A stretch of 64,000 nucleotides of DNA from Flavobacteria bacterium BBFL7 (GCA_000153385.1 CH672374.1:1207198-1271197); one strand, 5' to 3'; positions 18,431 through 27,192 are shown, counted from the stretch's first letter. A program made the numbers and translations. The notes: generated by a model not told the origin, from the letters alone.

Positions 18431-19201
18431 TTATTTATTACGATCTACAATCGCAACAGCTTCGGCTCTAAGGAAATCCAGTCCGCCTTGTATGCTGTTT
18501 TGTAGTTTACTTCTATTATCAGATTTGATATCCCATTCAGTTTCTCTTAACAATTTATCTGGATTAACTGTCTTAACGGCTACTTCTGTAACCTCTACTT
18601 TACCCATTGCTTTATTGAGTAATAGTTCCATTTCCTCTTCGGCAGTCAGTTGTTTTTCTATCATAGGCTGAGTAGATAAACTAGCCATAGCCGTATTATC
18701 ATTACTATCTACTAAAGGCTCATTTATTCCTGTAGTAGATGCAGAATTTTGCAAGTCTATTTCTTGAGTTTTCACTACAGGTTCCTTAGTCTTAACAGGT
18801 GTAGTATTATAAACAATCGCTTGATTTTCAATAGACTTATTAATGCGCTTATCATTATTTTGAGTCTCAGCACTAACTGTACTGGCAAGGTTATCGTTTT
18901 CAACACTTTCTAGCTGTGGCTCTACAATTTTTACGTCCTTGTTATTATTATCTATACTTTCTGGTATAGTGTTTACTATAGACCTATCATCACTTTTACT
19001 TACCGTATCCTTATTTAAGGATGGATACAATAATAACGCAGCAATAAATATAGCGGCGATAGCGCTTAACCAATAAATAACCACTGGCTTTTTACTCTTC
19101 TTATCATCTTCATCTAATCGAGCAGACAGCACGTCCCAAGAATCAGCACTAGGCTTTATCTCCCTTTTTTCAAAAGTGTTTTTTATATTATTAAGCTTCA
19201 T
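18431..19201 (-). CDS. anti-sigma-like single-pass membrane protein
   Basis: 256 residues. The N-terminal ~45 residues (soluble, PSADSWDVLSARLDED) are followed by one membrane helix (about 42-60) and a long, low-complexity Asn/Thr/Val/Glu-rich periplasmic part. The gene overlaps the ECF sigma gene by 11 nt, which is the usual arrangement for an anti-sigma factor holding its sigma at the membrane. No clear zinc-binding (ZAS) motif is present, so the family cannot be named; the call rests on topology and context. Confidence 0.65.
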   Translation of the reverse strand: MKLNNIKNTFEKREIKPSADSWDVLSARLDEDDKKSKKPVVIYWLSAIAAIFIAALLLYPSLNKDTVSKSDDRSIVNTIPESIDNNNKDVKIVEPQLESVENDNLASTVSAETQNNDKRINKSIENQAIVYNTTPVKTKEPVVKTQEIDLQNSASTTGINEPLVDSNDNTAMASLSTQPMIEKQLTAEEEMELLLNKAMGKVEVTEVAVKTVNPDKLLRETEWDIKSDNRSKLQNSIQGGLDFLRAEAVAIVDRNK

Positions 19202-19757
19202 AACGCTTCTTTTTCATCATTTTTAATTCATCTTGTAGCATCAAACGCGCTTTACGGAACTGTGTTTTTGAGGTATTCTCACTTATTGAAAGCACTTGAG
19301 CGATCTCACCATGTTTAAAACCATCTATTGCATACATTATAAAAACAGTTTTATAACCTACTGGCAATCCATCAATAGCCTGTTGCAAGACATTCATATC
19401 AATATCTTCATCTGTCTCTTCATCAATACAGGCAGGTTCTTTTTCTTCATCAATACTAGAAGAGTATTTAAAAGGGTCTTTTTTACGCAAGTAATCGATA
19501 CATTCTCTTACCATAATACGTCTCACCCAACCTTCAAAACTTCCCTGATGTGAAAAACTATCCAGCTTTGTAAACACTTTGAAAAATCCATTGAGCATCA
19601 ATTCTTCGGCCAGTTCCACAGGTGACACATATTGTCTACAAACGCTCAGCATTCTAGGTGCATGCTTTTCATAAAGATGCTTCTGGGCTTTTCTATCGCC
19701 AGCAGCAGCTTTTTCAATCAGCTTTTTTTCGTTAGTATAGAGTTGTATCACTTTCAC
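19191..19757 (-). CDS. ECF-type RNA polymerase sigma factor
   Basis: 188 residues. Region 2 (LYEKHAPRMLSVCRQYV..., EELMLNGFFKVFTKLDSF) and region 4 (LPVGYKTVFIMYAIDGFKHG, then AQVLSISENTSKTQFRKAR) are both complete. The start is GTG at 19757; a second GTG two codons in is equally possible. It heads the operon sigma, anti-sigma-like protein, barrel protein, and probably controls these genes. Confidence 0.88.
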   Translation of the reverse strand: MKVIQLYTNEKKLIEKAAAGDRKAQKHLYEKHAPRMLSVCRQYVSPVELAEELMLNGFFKVFTKLDSFSHQGSFEGWVRRIMVRECIDYLRKKDPFKYSSSIDEEKEPACIDEETDEDIDMNVLQQAIDGLPVGYKTVFIMYAIDGFKHGEIAQVLSISENTSKTQFRKARLMLQDELKMMKKKRYEA

Positions 19758-19838
19758 AATTTACAGACTTTCTATTAACATAGACGAGATGTTTTTAAAA
19801 AGGTTGTCTAGGTCATGAAAATAATTTTGTTTTTTTCT

Positions 19839-19854
19839 CGCTTTCGCGAAAGCG
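19839..19854. repeat. palindromic repeat copy 5 (intergenic)
   Basis: Perfect CGCTTTCGCGAAAGCG between the fasciclin terminator and the ECF sigma gene, 63 nt past the fasciclin stop. Confidence 0.95.
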
Positions 19855-19856
19855 CA

Positions 19857-19893
19857 CAAAAAAACCTCTCTTAATTTTACAATTAAAAGAGGT
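19857..19893 (-). terminator. Rho-independent terminator of the fasciclin gene
   Basis: Minus strand stem ACCTCTTTTAATT / AATTAAGAGAGGT with a short loop and two internal mismatches, then seven T. It lies just past the stop at 19917. Confidence 0.75.
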
Positions 19894-19916
19894 CTTAGAG
19901 TAATTTTTAGGGAAAA

Positions 19917-20495
19917 TTACTCCTTAGGCAGTACAACTGTATCTATGGCATGTATCAAACCATTAGTTGCTTCAATATCTGATAGAGTAATCATAGATCT
20001 ATCACCATTTGCATCTTGCAACACTAGTTTTCCATCTACGAGACTGGCATATATAGGCTGTCCTTGCGTCGTTGTTGCCATAAAGCCGCCACCATTAGCA
20101 TCTATATTTTTCATGATTTTTGCAGCGGTCCATTCGCCAGGAATAACATGATAAGCTAATATACTAGCGATTTTATCCTTGTTTTCTTTCTTTAAAAGTG
20201 TGGCAAGTGTTCCTTTAGGTAATTTATCAAAAGCACTATTAGTAGGTGCAAAAATTGTAAAAGGACCATCGCCCTGTAATGTTTCTTCAAAATTTGCAGC
20301 TTTTACAGCGGCTACTAATGTTGCAAATCGCTTATCTGACGCAGCAACGCCTACGATGTCATCTGACATAGTTTGTGAAGTGACAGATTGAGTAGCGATA
20401 GTTTGCGTAGAAGCGACTTGCTGATCTGATTGTGCATCAACCGAAATTCCTAATCCTATGAGAGTAAGTGTTGTAAAAAGGCTAGTTAGTTTCAT
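19917..20495 (-). CDS. secreted fasciclin (FAS1) domain protein
   Basis: 192 residues. Signal peptide (MKLTSLFTTLTLIGLGISVDA), then one FAS1 domain (about 45-190) with the family patterns GPFTIFAPTNSAFDKLP and AYHVIPGEW, and a C-terminal NGLIHAIDTVVLP. FAS1 domains mediate adhesion on the cell surface or in the periplasm. It is divergent from an ECF sigma/RskA-type pair. In mycobacteria SigK/RskA control FAS1 proteins, so the arrangement suggests that this gene is a target of the neighbouring sigma factor. Confidence 0.92.
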   Translation of the reverse strand: MKLTSLFTTLTLIGLGISVDAQSDQQVASTQTIATQSVTSQTMSDDIVGVAASDKRFATLVAAVKAANFEETLQGDGPFTIFAPTNSAFDKLPKGTLATLLKKENKDKIASILAYHVIPGEWTAAKIMKNIDANGGGFMATTTQGQPIYASLVDGKLVLQDANGDRSMITLSDIEATNGLIHAIDTVVLPKE

Positions 20496-20518
20496 TTTTT
20501 TGATTTATTTGTTAATTT

Positions 20519-20565
20519 TTTGAAAGTTGGATGCATCCATAGGTAATACGCCCGTAACTTTGAAA
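20519..20565. promoter_or_regulatory. divergent AACTTT(G/C)AAA motifs between fasciclin and sigK-like genes
   Basis: The plus strand has AACTTTGAAA at 20556-20565, within TAACTTTG (20555-20562), which also fits TAnnTTTG. The minus strand has CCAACTTTCAAA near 20519-20530. The shared core facing both genes could be an ECF -35 element. The evidence is similarity of two short sites only. Confidence 0.35.
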
Positions 20566-20604
20566 TGGATTTTTAACAAGTATTAAATAAAAGTTAAAAC
20601 AAAT

Positions 20605-21168
20605 TTGACTCCTATTTTAGAACAACATATCGTTGAATTAATAAAGCAAAATGACCAGCGCGGCATGAGTTTGCTTTATGAGCATTATGGTCCTGCTTTA
20701 TATGGTTGCGCTTTAAAGCTTACAAAAGATAAAGACGCATCTAATGATATATTACAGGACGCACTTCTTAAAATCTGGAATAATAATAGCTCTTATAATC
20801 CTAAGAAAGCCAAGTTCTTTACATGGTGTTATGGAATTACACGTAATACGACTATTGATTATTTAAGAAAAGTTCAAAAAAAACAGTCTAAAGAAATCCA
20901 AATCAAGGATCGAGACGTATATCCTATAGAGGACACTCTAAATCAAGACGATAAGGAAAGTCTTAAAAGGCAAATCAATACCTTAGATACTAAATACATT
21001 TCTGTGCTTGACAGCGTTTTTTATAAGGGAATGACACACATGGAAGCGGCAGATTATTTAGATATACCTCTAGGAACTTTTAAAACGAGAATGCGCGCTG
21101 CTTTATCAGAATTGCGAGCGATTAACAAAGGGATTACGGTCCTATTATGGTTTTTAATGACATCATGA
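20605..21168 (+). CDS. ECF sigma factor, SigK-like
   Basis: 187 residues. Region 2 (LLYEHYGPALYGCALKLTKD, DALLKIWNN) and region 4 (YISVLDSVFYKGMTHMEAAD) are clear. The start is TTG at 20605; the next Met is inside the conserved region 2.1, so TTG is preferred. The next gene encodes an RskA-type anti-sigma factor whose ATG overlaps this stop (ATGA), indicating coupling. Confidence 0.88.
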   Translation: MTPILEQHIVELIKQNDQRGMSLLYEHYGPALYGCALKLTKDKDASNDILQDALLKIWNNNSSYNPKKAKFFTWCYGITRNTTIDYLRKVQKKQSKEIQIKDRDVYPIEDTLNQDDKESLKRQINTLDTKYISVLDSVFYKGMTHMEAADYLDIPLGTFKTRMRAALSELRAINKGITVLLWFLMTS

Positions 21169-21962
21169 AAATAGAGAATCAACATATAGAAGAATTTTTA
21201 CAATCTGGATTACTAGATCGCTATGTTATTGGTGACACATCTGATGGTGAAAATATCGAAGTTGAGAATATGATAGCTCAACATCCAGAGGTACAATCAG
21301 CCTACAATCAATTACAGGATGAGCTCTACCTTTATGCCAACTTGAATGCTGTTACACCACCTGAATATATTAAAGAGCAGCTGTTAAATAAAGTATTACC
21401 TTTAAAAGAAGATGAATCGCACTACGGCAATCATGAAAACTGGCTGAGTATTGCTGCTGCCATCGTTGCTTTGCTGGCCTTATCTGGACTAGGATATTTA
21501 TACCAGCAAAATTCAGGTTTAAAGCAGGAAATTGTAGAAACTACTACTCAATTTGAAAATCTCGAGCGTGATTATGAACTTAATGATTCTCAAAAAAGAA
21601 TTTTAGAATTACGTCTTGCTTTTATTGAAGCTGGTGATACTGAAAAATATTTAATGAGAGGTTATATTAAAGATGAACCTTTGCGAGTTATTGCCTATTA
21701 TAATCAACCGGCAGGTAAAGCTCAAATAGAAATTGCAGCCCTACCGCCATTAGAAGCTGGGCAGGATTATCAATTATGGGCAGATGTCGATGGAGAAATG
21801 GTGTCTCTAGCAGTACTGAATGATCTGAAACCTAAAACAATTAGTGCTGAGATCCTTAAAAAAGCCTCAGACCTAAATATTACTATTGAAAAAGCTGGAG
21901 GAAGTAAGCAGGCAAGTGTTGAAAATCTAGTTTCATCCATCCCTCTTAATACGATACCATAA
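21165..21962 (+). CDS. RskA-type anti-sigma factor
   Basis: 265 residues from the ATG at 21165, which gives an ATGA overlap with the sigma gene; an upstream ATG at 21147 inside that gene is less likely. The N-terminal cytoplasmic sigma-binding part (about 1-88) is followed by one membrane helix (about 90-108), a short coiled coil and a C-terminal domain with LPPLEAGQDYQLWADVDGE, characteristic of anti-sigma-K (RskA) proteins. It would sequester the adjacent sigma factor at the inner membrane. Neighbouring FAS1 gene as for mycobacterial SigK/RskA. Confidence 0.85.
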   Translation: MKIENQHIEEFLQSGLLDRYVIGDTSDGENIEVENMIAQHPEVQSAYNQLQDELYLYANLNAVTPPEYIKEQLLNKVLPLKEDESHYGNHENWLSIAAAIVALLALSGLGYLYQQNSGLKQEIVETTTQFENLERDYELNDSQKRILELRLAFIEAGDTEKYLMRGYIKDEPLRVIAYYNQPAGKAQIEIAALPPLEAGQDYQLWADVDGEMVSLAVLNDLKPKTISAEILKKASDLNITIEKAGGSKQASVENLVSSIPLNTIP

Positions 21963-21998
21963 TCTAGTTTAGATTATTAAAATACTCTTTTCAAAAGT

Positions 21999-22030
21999 AA
22001 AGCCGATGTTGATTGGACAGCATCGGCTTT
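21999..22030. terminator. bidirectional terminator between rskA-like gene and era
   Basis: Stem AAAGCCGATG / CATCGGCTTT with a 12-nt loop between convergent genes, with T-rich sequence on both sides. Confidence 0.8.
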
Positions 22031-22053
22031 ATGATTTTTATTATTATAAGAAT

Positions 22054-22956
22054 TTATTTATTCTCTCCTTTATATCCAAAACGTCGCAACTGTTTCTCAT
22101 TGCTACGCCAGTTTTTATTCACTTTTACATAGAGTTCAATATGCACTTGCTTACCAAAGAATTTTTGTAAATCCTTACGCGCTTCAGTCCCTACACGCTT
22201 GATAGCAGCACCTTTGTGACCTATAATAATTCCTTTTTGCGTCTCACGCTCTACCATAATCACTGATCGAATTCTTATGATATCTTCATCTTCAAAAAAC
22301 TCTTCGGTATCAATTTCAACAGAATAAGGTATTTCCTTTTTATAGTGTATTAAGATTTTCTCACGAATGGATTCATTTACAAAAAATCTCTCAGGTTTAT
22401 CAGTTAAAGCATCTTTAGGATAAAAAGCAGGTGATGCAGGCAGTATCTCTACGATACGGGCCATTAATTGAGGAACACCAAAGTTCTCTAAAGCACTAAT
22501 TGCAAAAATCTCTGCATTTGGTAATCTTACTTTCCAGTGTTCAACAGCTTCTTCTAACTGGGAAGCCTGCCCTTTATCTATCTTATTTATTAAAACGATT
22601 ACAGGCACTTCTGCATAAGTTAATCGTTTTTCAAAAGCTTCATTTTTAAGCTCTTTCTCACCTAATTCAACCATATAAAGTATACAGTCTGCATCTTCAA
22701 AAGCATTTTTAACAAACTCCATCATACTTTCTTGGAGTTTATATGCTGGTTTTATAATACCAGGCGTGTCACTTAGTACGATTTGAAAATCTTCACCATT
22801 AACTATACCTAAGATACGGTGACGTGTCGTCTGTGCTTTTGAGGTAATAATAGACAAACGTTCTCCTACCAGCGCATTCATTAAAGTAGATTTCCCAACA
22901 TTTGGATTACCTACTATATTCACAAAACCTGCTTTATGTTCTACTTTCTCTTTCAT
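22054..22956 (-). CDS. era: Era GTPase
   Basis: 300 residues. GTPase domain with G1 GNPNVGKS (16-23), DTPGI and NKID, and a C-terminal KH domain (GHKGAAIKRVGTEARKDLQ). Era binds the 3' end of 16S rRNA and helps 30S assembly. Its TACCTTTG promoter ends 4 nt before the ATG, so the mRNA is probably leaderless. Confidence 0.96.
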   Translation of the reverse strand: MKEKVEHKAGFVNIVGNPNVGKSTLMNALVGERLSIITSKAQTTRHRILGIVNGEDFQIVLSDTPGIIKPAYKLQESMMEFVKNAFEDADCILYMVELGEKELKNEAFEKRLTYAEVPVIVLINKIDKGQASQLEEAVEHWKVRLPNAEIFAISALENFGVPQLMARIVEILPASPAFYPKDALTDKPERFFVNESIREKILIHYKKEIPYSVEIDTEEFFEDEDIIRIRSVIMVERETQKGIIIGHKGAAIKRVGTEARKDLQKFFGKQVHIELYVKVNKNWRSNEKQLRRFGYKGENK

Positions 22957-22960
22957 ATGA

Positions 22961-22968
22961 CAAAGGTA
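22961..22968 (-). promoter_or_regulatory. -7 element of era (probably leaderless)
   Basis: Minus strand TACCTTTG, 4 nt before the era ATG at 22956. A TTG lies 23 nt further upstream (22994-22992), within the end of the preceding gene. Confidence 0.55.
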
Positions 22969-22974
22969 GCCGTT

Positions 22975-23619
22975 TTAAAATTGTGGCTTTTCAATTAAGG
23001 CCTTTAAAAATGTCACCTCAACATTTTTCACATCATTTTCCATGGTCATAATCTTAACTTTTGATGCGATCGCAGGGAAACCTTTAAAATGATACGTAAG
23101 CCATTCAACCGTTTCACCATCACGATTTGTTACATCTTCAATAAAAAGAGTTTGTTGAGCCATCTTTTCGGCCTCTGGAAAAAAGTAAAGCTGGTCACTA
23201 GCTGTTAGATTATAATCCTTGATAGCTTTAATAAAACGCGCACCATTTTCAGAAGGCGAATCTCCATTAAACAACAACTCATCTGTATCTTCATCCATTT
23301 TTTCAAAATCACCCGTTTCTCCTACTTGATCATTAATCAAGGATCTCACATGTTGTAATTCTGTCAGTAATCGTTCTGATTTATTATGAAACTCATTCAT
23401 ATGATTATATGCACTTGCATAAACTGCAGGATTTGCCATGGCACTATCTGTCAATGTCTTCATCAACGATTTGATTTCTTTGGAGGTATCAAGTGAAGCT
23501 GCCTCCACATCAACTTCTATAGCTTCAAATGAATCGATAGTTTGTTTATTTAAAAAATTACAGGCTGTTGTGGTTAGTAATAATGATGCTGAAAACAGGA
23601 TGTATAAATGCTTTTTCAT
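22975..23619 (-). CDS. lipoprotein resembling the GldM N-terminal periplasmic domain
   Basis: 214 residues. Lipoprotein signal with TTTAC (C20). The rest is helical and aligns by eye along its length with residues 60-215 of the GldM encoded at 55901-57439. The best block is WLTYHFKGFPAIASKVKI, against YMEYNYKGYPLIASKTKL. Also comparable are DEDTDELLFNGD...GARFIKAIKDYN here and QDKTDILDNAFFQGD...GEEFKTKMTSYK in GldM. GldM spans the periplasm as part of the type IX secretion/gliding motor; a lipid-anchored copy of only its first periplasmic domain is unusual. The gene lies between a T9SS cargo gene and era, same strand. Function unknown. Confidence 0.7.
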   Translation of the reverse strand: MKKHLYILFSASLLLTTTACNFLNKQTIDSFEAIEVDVEAASLDTSKEIKSLMKTLTDSAMANPAVYASAYNHMNEFHNKSERLLTELQHVRSLINDQVGETGDFEKMDEDTDELLFNGDSPSENGARFIKAIKDYNLTASDQLYFFPEAEKMAQQTLFIEDVTNRDGETVEWLTYHFKGFPAIASKVKIMTMENDVKNVEVTFLKALIEKPQF

Positions 23620-23640
23620 TTGTAGTGTGGTCGTTTAATA

Positions 23641-23655
23641 CGCTTTCGCGAAAGC
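23641..23655. repeat. palindromic repeat copy 6 (intergenic)
   Basis: Core GCTTTCGCGAAAGC at 23642-23655, 12 nt past the stop of the T9SS cargo gene. Confidence 0.95.
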
Positions 23656-23667
23656 AAAATGATATAA

Positions 23668-25200
23668 TTATTCTTTAATTAGTTGTCTAATAGTTTTTAA
23701 ACCTTGCTGATCTATAATATTTAAAAAATACACGCCTGATGAAAGATCTGTGGTGTTAAGTTGGTTCTTATTATAACTAGAAATCACGGGTTGGCCCATT
23801 AAATTATATAAAATCAGTTGATTTACTCGCTCTAAACTCTTAACGTTAATCTGATTGACAAAGGGATTAGGAAATACTGATAGCTTGTGCCCAGCAGGCT
23901 TTTCACTAGATAAAGTAAAGGCATCTTTAAATCGTACGAGCATAGTTCTTCTAGTAGTTGTATCAGTATCCATTCCTACGACTATCAACTTTCCATCATC
24001 CTGTAATAAAACCTGTCGATTATAATCTTGGTGTGTACTGCGCGACAGAATGTACCTTCCATTATTTCCAAAGCCACTAACTAATGTACCGTCTGCACCT
24101 ACATTGAGTAATAATAAATCATAATTATTATTCCCTATAATGTCTGCTTGAGCGATAAATGAGCCGTCTGGCAACTCAACAACACTGTAGGCAAATGTGA
24201 CTCCATAGTTACTAGATCCATGATCAAAAAATGCCACACCGGTAGTATTAAATGTGGTATCTAATAAACCATTGCCAGTAATTTTATAAAGTGCAAGTTG
24301 CGTGTCTATAGAATTATTACCTGCTGCTCCGGTAATTAATAATCCACCATCTGAAGTGAAAATCATGTCTCTAGTAGTATAGTTTTCTAGCGAATCAGTT
24401 ATAGTTACTACACCATTAGTTCCATAAGAAGTAATAAATGAACCTTGAAGATCTAATTTCATAACCGTTGCATCGTACTCATTTGTGGCAGTATTAAGAA
24501 TAGTACCGCTTATAAAAAGTTCATCTTGATCATTAATAATTAATTCATAGAAACGAGAATCTGCTGGGACCGGTAGATCTAAAATTCCATTAATACCAAA
24601 GCTAGCATCTAACACTCCAGCATTATTATATTTAAGAAGCTTATTCACTACGCCTGAATGTTGCGTAGCCGCTAGCACAAATACTTCTCCTGTGCTGGAA
24701 ACGGCGACTTCCCATACCTCATCATCATTTGTACCTAGATTTGTTTTTACATGACCATTTATACCAAAGGTTGTATCTAAAGAACCATCAGGCATCAATC
24801 GAGAAACAAAAACATCCCAATAAGTCCCAAAGAGTGAGGCATCACTATCAGATGTTCCTGCTATAATAATTTTTCCGTCTGGCTGCACATACATTGCATT
24901 TGCGTTATCCTTAGAGTTGGCATTGATGTTTACTAAGACCAAACCATTAGTGCCAAATGTAGTATCTCTCAATCCTGTATCTAGGTATTTTTCTATATAA
25001 TAACTTGTATTAGAACCTGGATTTCCCGCCACAAGAATTTTATTACCTGTCAGTATTGTAGATACATTTAAGAATGTACCGTTAGTAGCACCAGATGCAT
25101 AACCGTTAACTCCATAAGTCTGGTCAATAGAAATATTTTGAGCTTTTGAATACCATATTGTAGAAATCAATAAGAGCGATAAAAAGAAGTTTTTATTCAT
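23668..25200 (-). CDS. T9SS-exported protein with delta-60-type repeats
   Basis: 510 residues. Sec signal peptide (to about 20), then repeated blocks of about 55-60 residues containing LDTTFG-NG and PDG-I-AGT patterns, as in delta-60 repeat/propeller-like proteins. A type A T9SS sorting domain lies at about 438-510 (VFPNPFVNQINV, LYNLMGQ, LSSGVYFLNI). It should cross the inner membrane by Sec and the outer membrane by the type IX system, then be attached to the surface or released. Binding partner unknown. Confidence 0.9.
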   Translation of the reverse strand: MNKNFFLSLLLISTIWYSKAQNISIDQTYGVNGYASGATNGTFLNVSTILTGNKILVAGNPGSNTSYYIEKYLDTGLRDTTFGTNGLVLVNINANSKDNANAMYVQPDGKIIIAGTSDSDASLFGTYWDVFVSRLMPDGSLDTTFGINGHVKTNLGTNDDEVWEVAVSSTGEVFVLAATQHSGVVNKLLKYNNAGVLDASFGINGILDLPVPADSRFYELIINDQDELFISGTILNTATNEYDATVMKLDLQGSFITSYGTNGVVTITDSLENYTTRDMIFTSDGGLLITGAAGNNSIDTQLALYKITGNGLLDTTFNTTGVAFFDHGSSNYGVTFAYSVVELPDGSFIAQADIIGNNNYDLLLLNVGADGTLVSGFGNNGRYILSRSTHQDYNRQVLLQDDGKLIVVGMDTDTTTRRTMLVRFKDAFTLSSEKPAGHKLSVFPNPFVNQINVKSLERVNQLILYNLMGQPVISSYNKNQLNTTDLSSGVYFLNIIDQQGLKTIRQLIKE

Positions 25201-25395
25201 AATCCTAAGGTACTATAATATATGACTATCTAACTCAATGATTATTATTATTAAAAATGTTAAATATTATAGATTATCTATCTAAATTTTAGTTTTTATT
25301 AAGAATACGTAGTTAAACCATGTTAAATAAGAAATTATAACTGTTAAATAGCTATACATTTATGAAAAATTAAGAATTAAACCAATCACCTATTT

Positions 25396-26346
25396 ATGAT
25401 ATTCCAACAGGAAAACACTGAAGAAATAGCCGCTGCAGCAGTAGAAGCTGCAGAAGCTGAAGCAAAATCCAACATGACCACTACAGAATTAATTGTAAAT
25501 CAATTAGAATCGTGGTATGAAGCTCTTATTACAAATCTACCAAGTATGGCAGTAGCGCTGATTGTACTTATAGTTACTTATTTCATTTCAAAATGGGTAA
25601 GTAGAGGCGTGCAAAGACTAGTGCAGCATAAGGTTAATCAAGTATCTGTACGTAAACTGATAGGTAAAGTAGCGGCTGCTATAGTTATTATAGGAGGATT
25701 ATTCATTGCCTTAAACGTTCTTGATTTAAATGAAACGGTACAAGCAATTATTGCTGGTGCTGGTGTATCAGGTTTAGTAATTGGTCTTGCACTACAAGGC
25801 ACATTATCTAATACATTAAGTGGTGTACACTTAAGTTTTAGAAAAATGGTAAGTGTAGGAGATTGGGTAGAAACCAATGGTTATGAAGGTGAAATCATCT
25901 CCATAGATTTGAATAAATTCATCATGCGTGAAGCTGATAACAATACAGTGATTATCCCTAATAAATTAATCATGGATAATCCTATGAAGAATTATGGATT
26001 AACTAAAACCATGCGTGTCATTGTACATTGTGGTGTAGGATATGAGAGTGACCTTGACCATGTAAGAGATGTAGCAAAGCAAGCTATACTAGATAGTTTT
26101 GACCAAATTAAATCAAAAGACGATGTTGAGTTTTACTATAGAGAATTTGGTGATAGTAGTATCAACTTTATGTTGAGGTTCTACTATGACATAGAAAATG
26201 GAATACAAAAATTAATTAATACCAGTGAAGCTATTATTGTTATTAAAAAAGCTTTTGACAAAGAAGGTATTAATATCCCATTCCCGATAAGAACATTGCA
26301 ATTTGATAATCAGTTACAAATGCAAAATGTACAAGAGAAGAGTTAG
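25396..26346 (+). CDS. MscS-family mechanosensitive channel
   Basis: 316 residues. An Ala/Glu-rich N-terminus (about 1-28) precedes membrane helices at about 50-70 and 85-105 and the pore helix AGAGVSGLVIGLALQGTLSN (about 120-140), the hallmark of MscS. The beta domain (VSVGDWVETNGYEGEI) and cytoplasmic cage follow. It releases solutes on hypo-osmotic shock. The start is an ATG; the acidic N-terminal extension is unusual but uninterrupted. Confidence 0.93.
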   Translation: MIFQQENTEEIAAAAVEAAEAEAKSNMTTTELIVNQLESWYEALITNLPSMAVALIVLIVTYFISKWVSRGVQRLVQHKVNQVSVRKLIGKVAAAIVIIGGLFIALNVLDLNETVQAIIAGAGVSGLVIGLALQGTLSNTLSGVHLSFRKMVSVGDWVETNGYEGEIISIDLNKFIMREADNNTVIIPNKLIMDNPMKNYGLTKTMRVIVHCGVGYESDLDHVRDVAKQAILDSFDQIKSKDDVEFYYREFGDSSINFMLRFYYDIENGIQKLINTSEAIIVIKKAFDKEGINIPFPIRTLQFDNQLQMQNVQEKS

Positions 26347-26368
26347 AGTAGTTTAGATTATAGATTGA

Positions 26369-26400
26369 AAATCCCTAGGCCATTATTGGTTTAGGGATTT
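26369..26400. terminator. terminator between mscS-type gene and HTH gene
   Basis: Stem AAATCCCTA / TAGGGATTT with a 14-nt loop. It follows the MscS stop and overlaps the last codons and stop (26383) of the convergent HTH gene. Confidence 0.65.
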
Positions 26401-27192
26401 TTTATGTATCATATCCCATGCTCTATATAAAAGTATAATTAGCATTATCTCAAAGGCTAAGGTTGCGAGCATACCTAAAGGAAAAAAAACAACTAGACAG
26501 AAGGATATGCCTCCTACTATACCTACGATTCCAGTCCATTTTGCCAATTCACTTAAACGATCACGATGTATAAAAAACCCAATCGCTAAGAAAAAGTATA
26601 TCAATCCATAGAGGAAAAGAGAAGAATATGACAATACAGTGCCTAATCCTTCATTCTCATCCAGTAAGTCGGAGTAAAAAAAGTAATCTAAAACATAAAA
26701 TATAGCAAGGAAAATAATTGCACCATAAGAAGCATTAGTAATTAATGATTGTTCATTCATTTTACCATAGTGGGCAACTGCTATAAGTAACATAGTCAGC
26801 GTTAGATACTCCATCGTTATACTTACACCATAAACTGAAGGTGACACTAACACTGTATGATACATTTCACTAATGCTCACTAATACATTTAAAGTTCCTA
26901 AGATTAGGTATATGATACCAGCAATCATTCCCCAACCTAATAAAGATTTATTATAAGTAATGGCTGGTAAATCTGCAGCTTTTTTTTCCACACTTTTAAA
27001 AACGTCATCGATGGATTTCCCTAGAGCTGAAAGAATATTTTTAATAGTATAACTTCTAGGAGTGACATCGCCATTTTCAATGCGCTGTATAGTGCGCACA
27101 TTTATATTACATAACTCTACAAGCTCTTCTTGAGTAAGTCCTTTTTCTTTTCTTAATTGTGCAATGTAGTTCCCTAATTCTGGCTGATTCAT
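26383..27192 (-). CDS. XRE-family HTH regulator with membrane domain
   Basis: 269 residues. Cro/CI-type HTH at about 6-62 (YIAQLRKEKGLTQEELVELC), a short linker, then six or seven hydrophobic helices (about 80-262). This architecture suggests a membrane-tethered regulator that may sense the membrane or a small molecule; the target is unknown. No partner gene adjoins it. Confidence 0.8.
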   Translation of the reverse strand: MNQPELGNYIAQLRKEKGLTQEELVELCNINVRTIQRIENGDVTPRSYTIKNILSALGKSIDDVFKSVEKKAADLPAITYNKSLLGWGMIAGIIYLILGTLNVLVSISEMYHTVLVSPSVYGVSITMEYLTLTMLLIAVAHYGKMNEQSLITNASYGAIIFLAIFYVLDYFFYSDLLDENEGLGTVLSYSSLFLYGLIYFFLAIGFFIHRDRLSELAKWTGIVGIVGGISFCLVVFFPLGMLATLAFEIMLIILLYRAWDMIHKKSLNQ

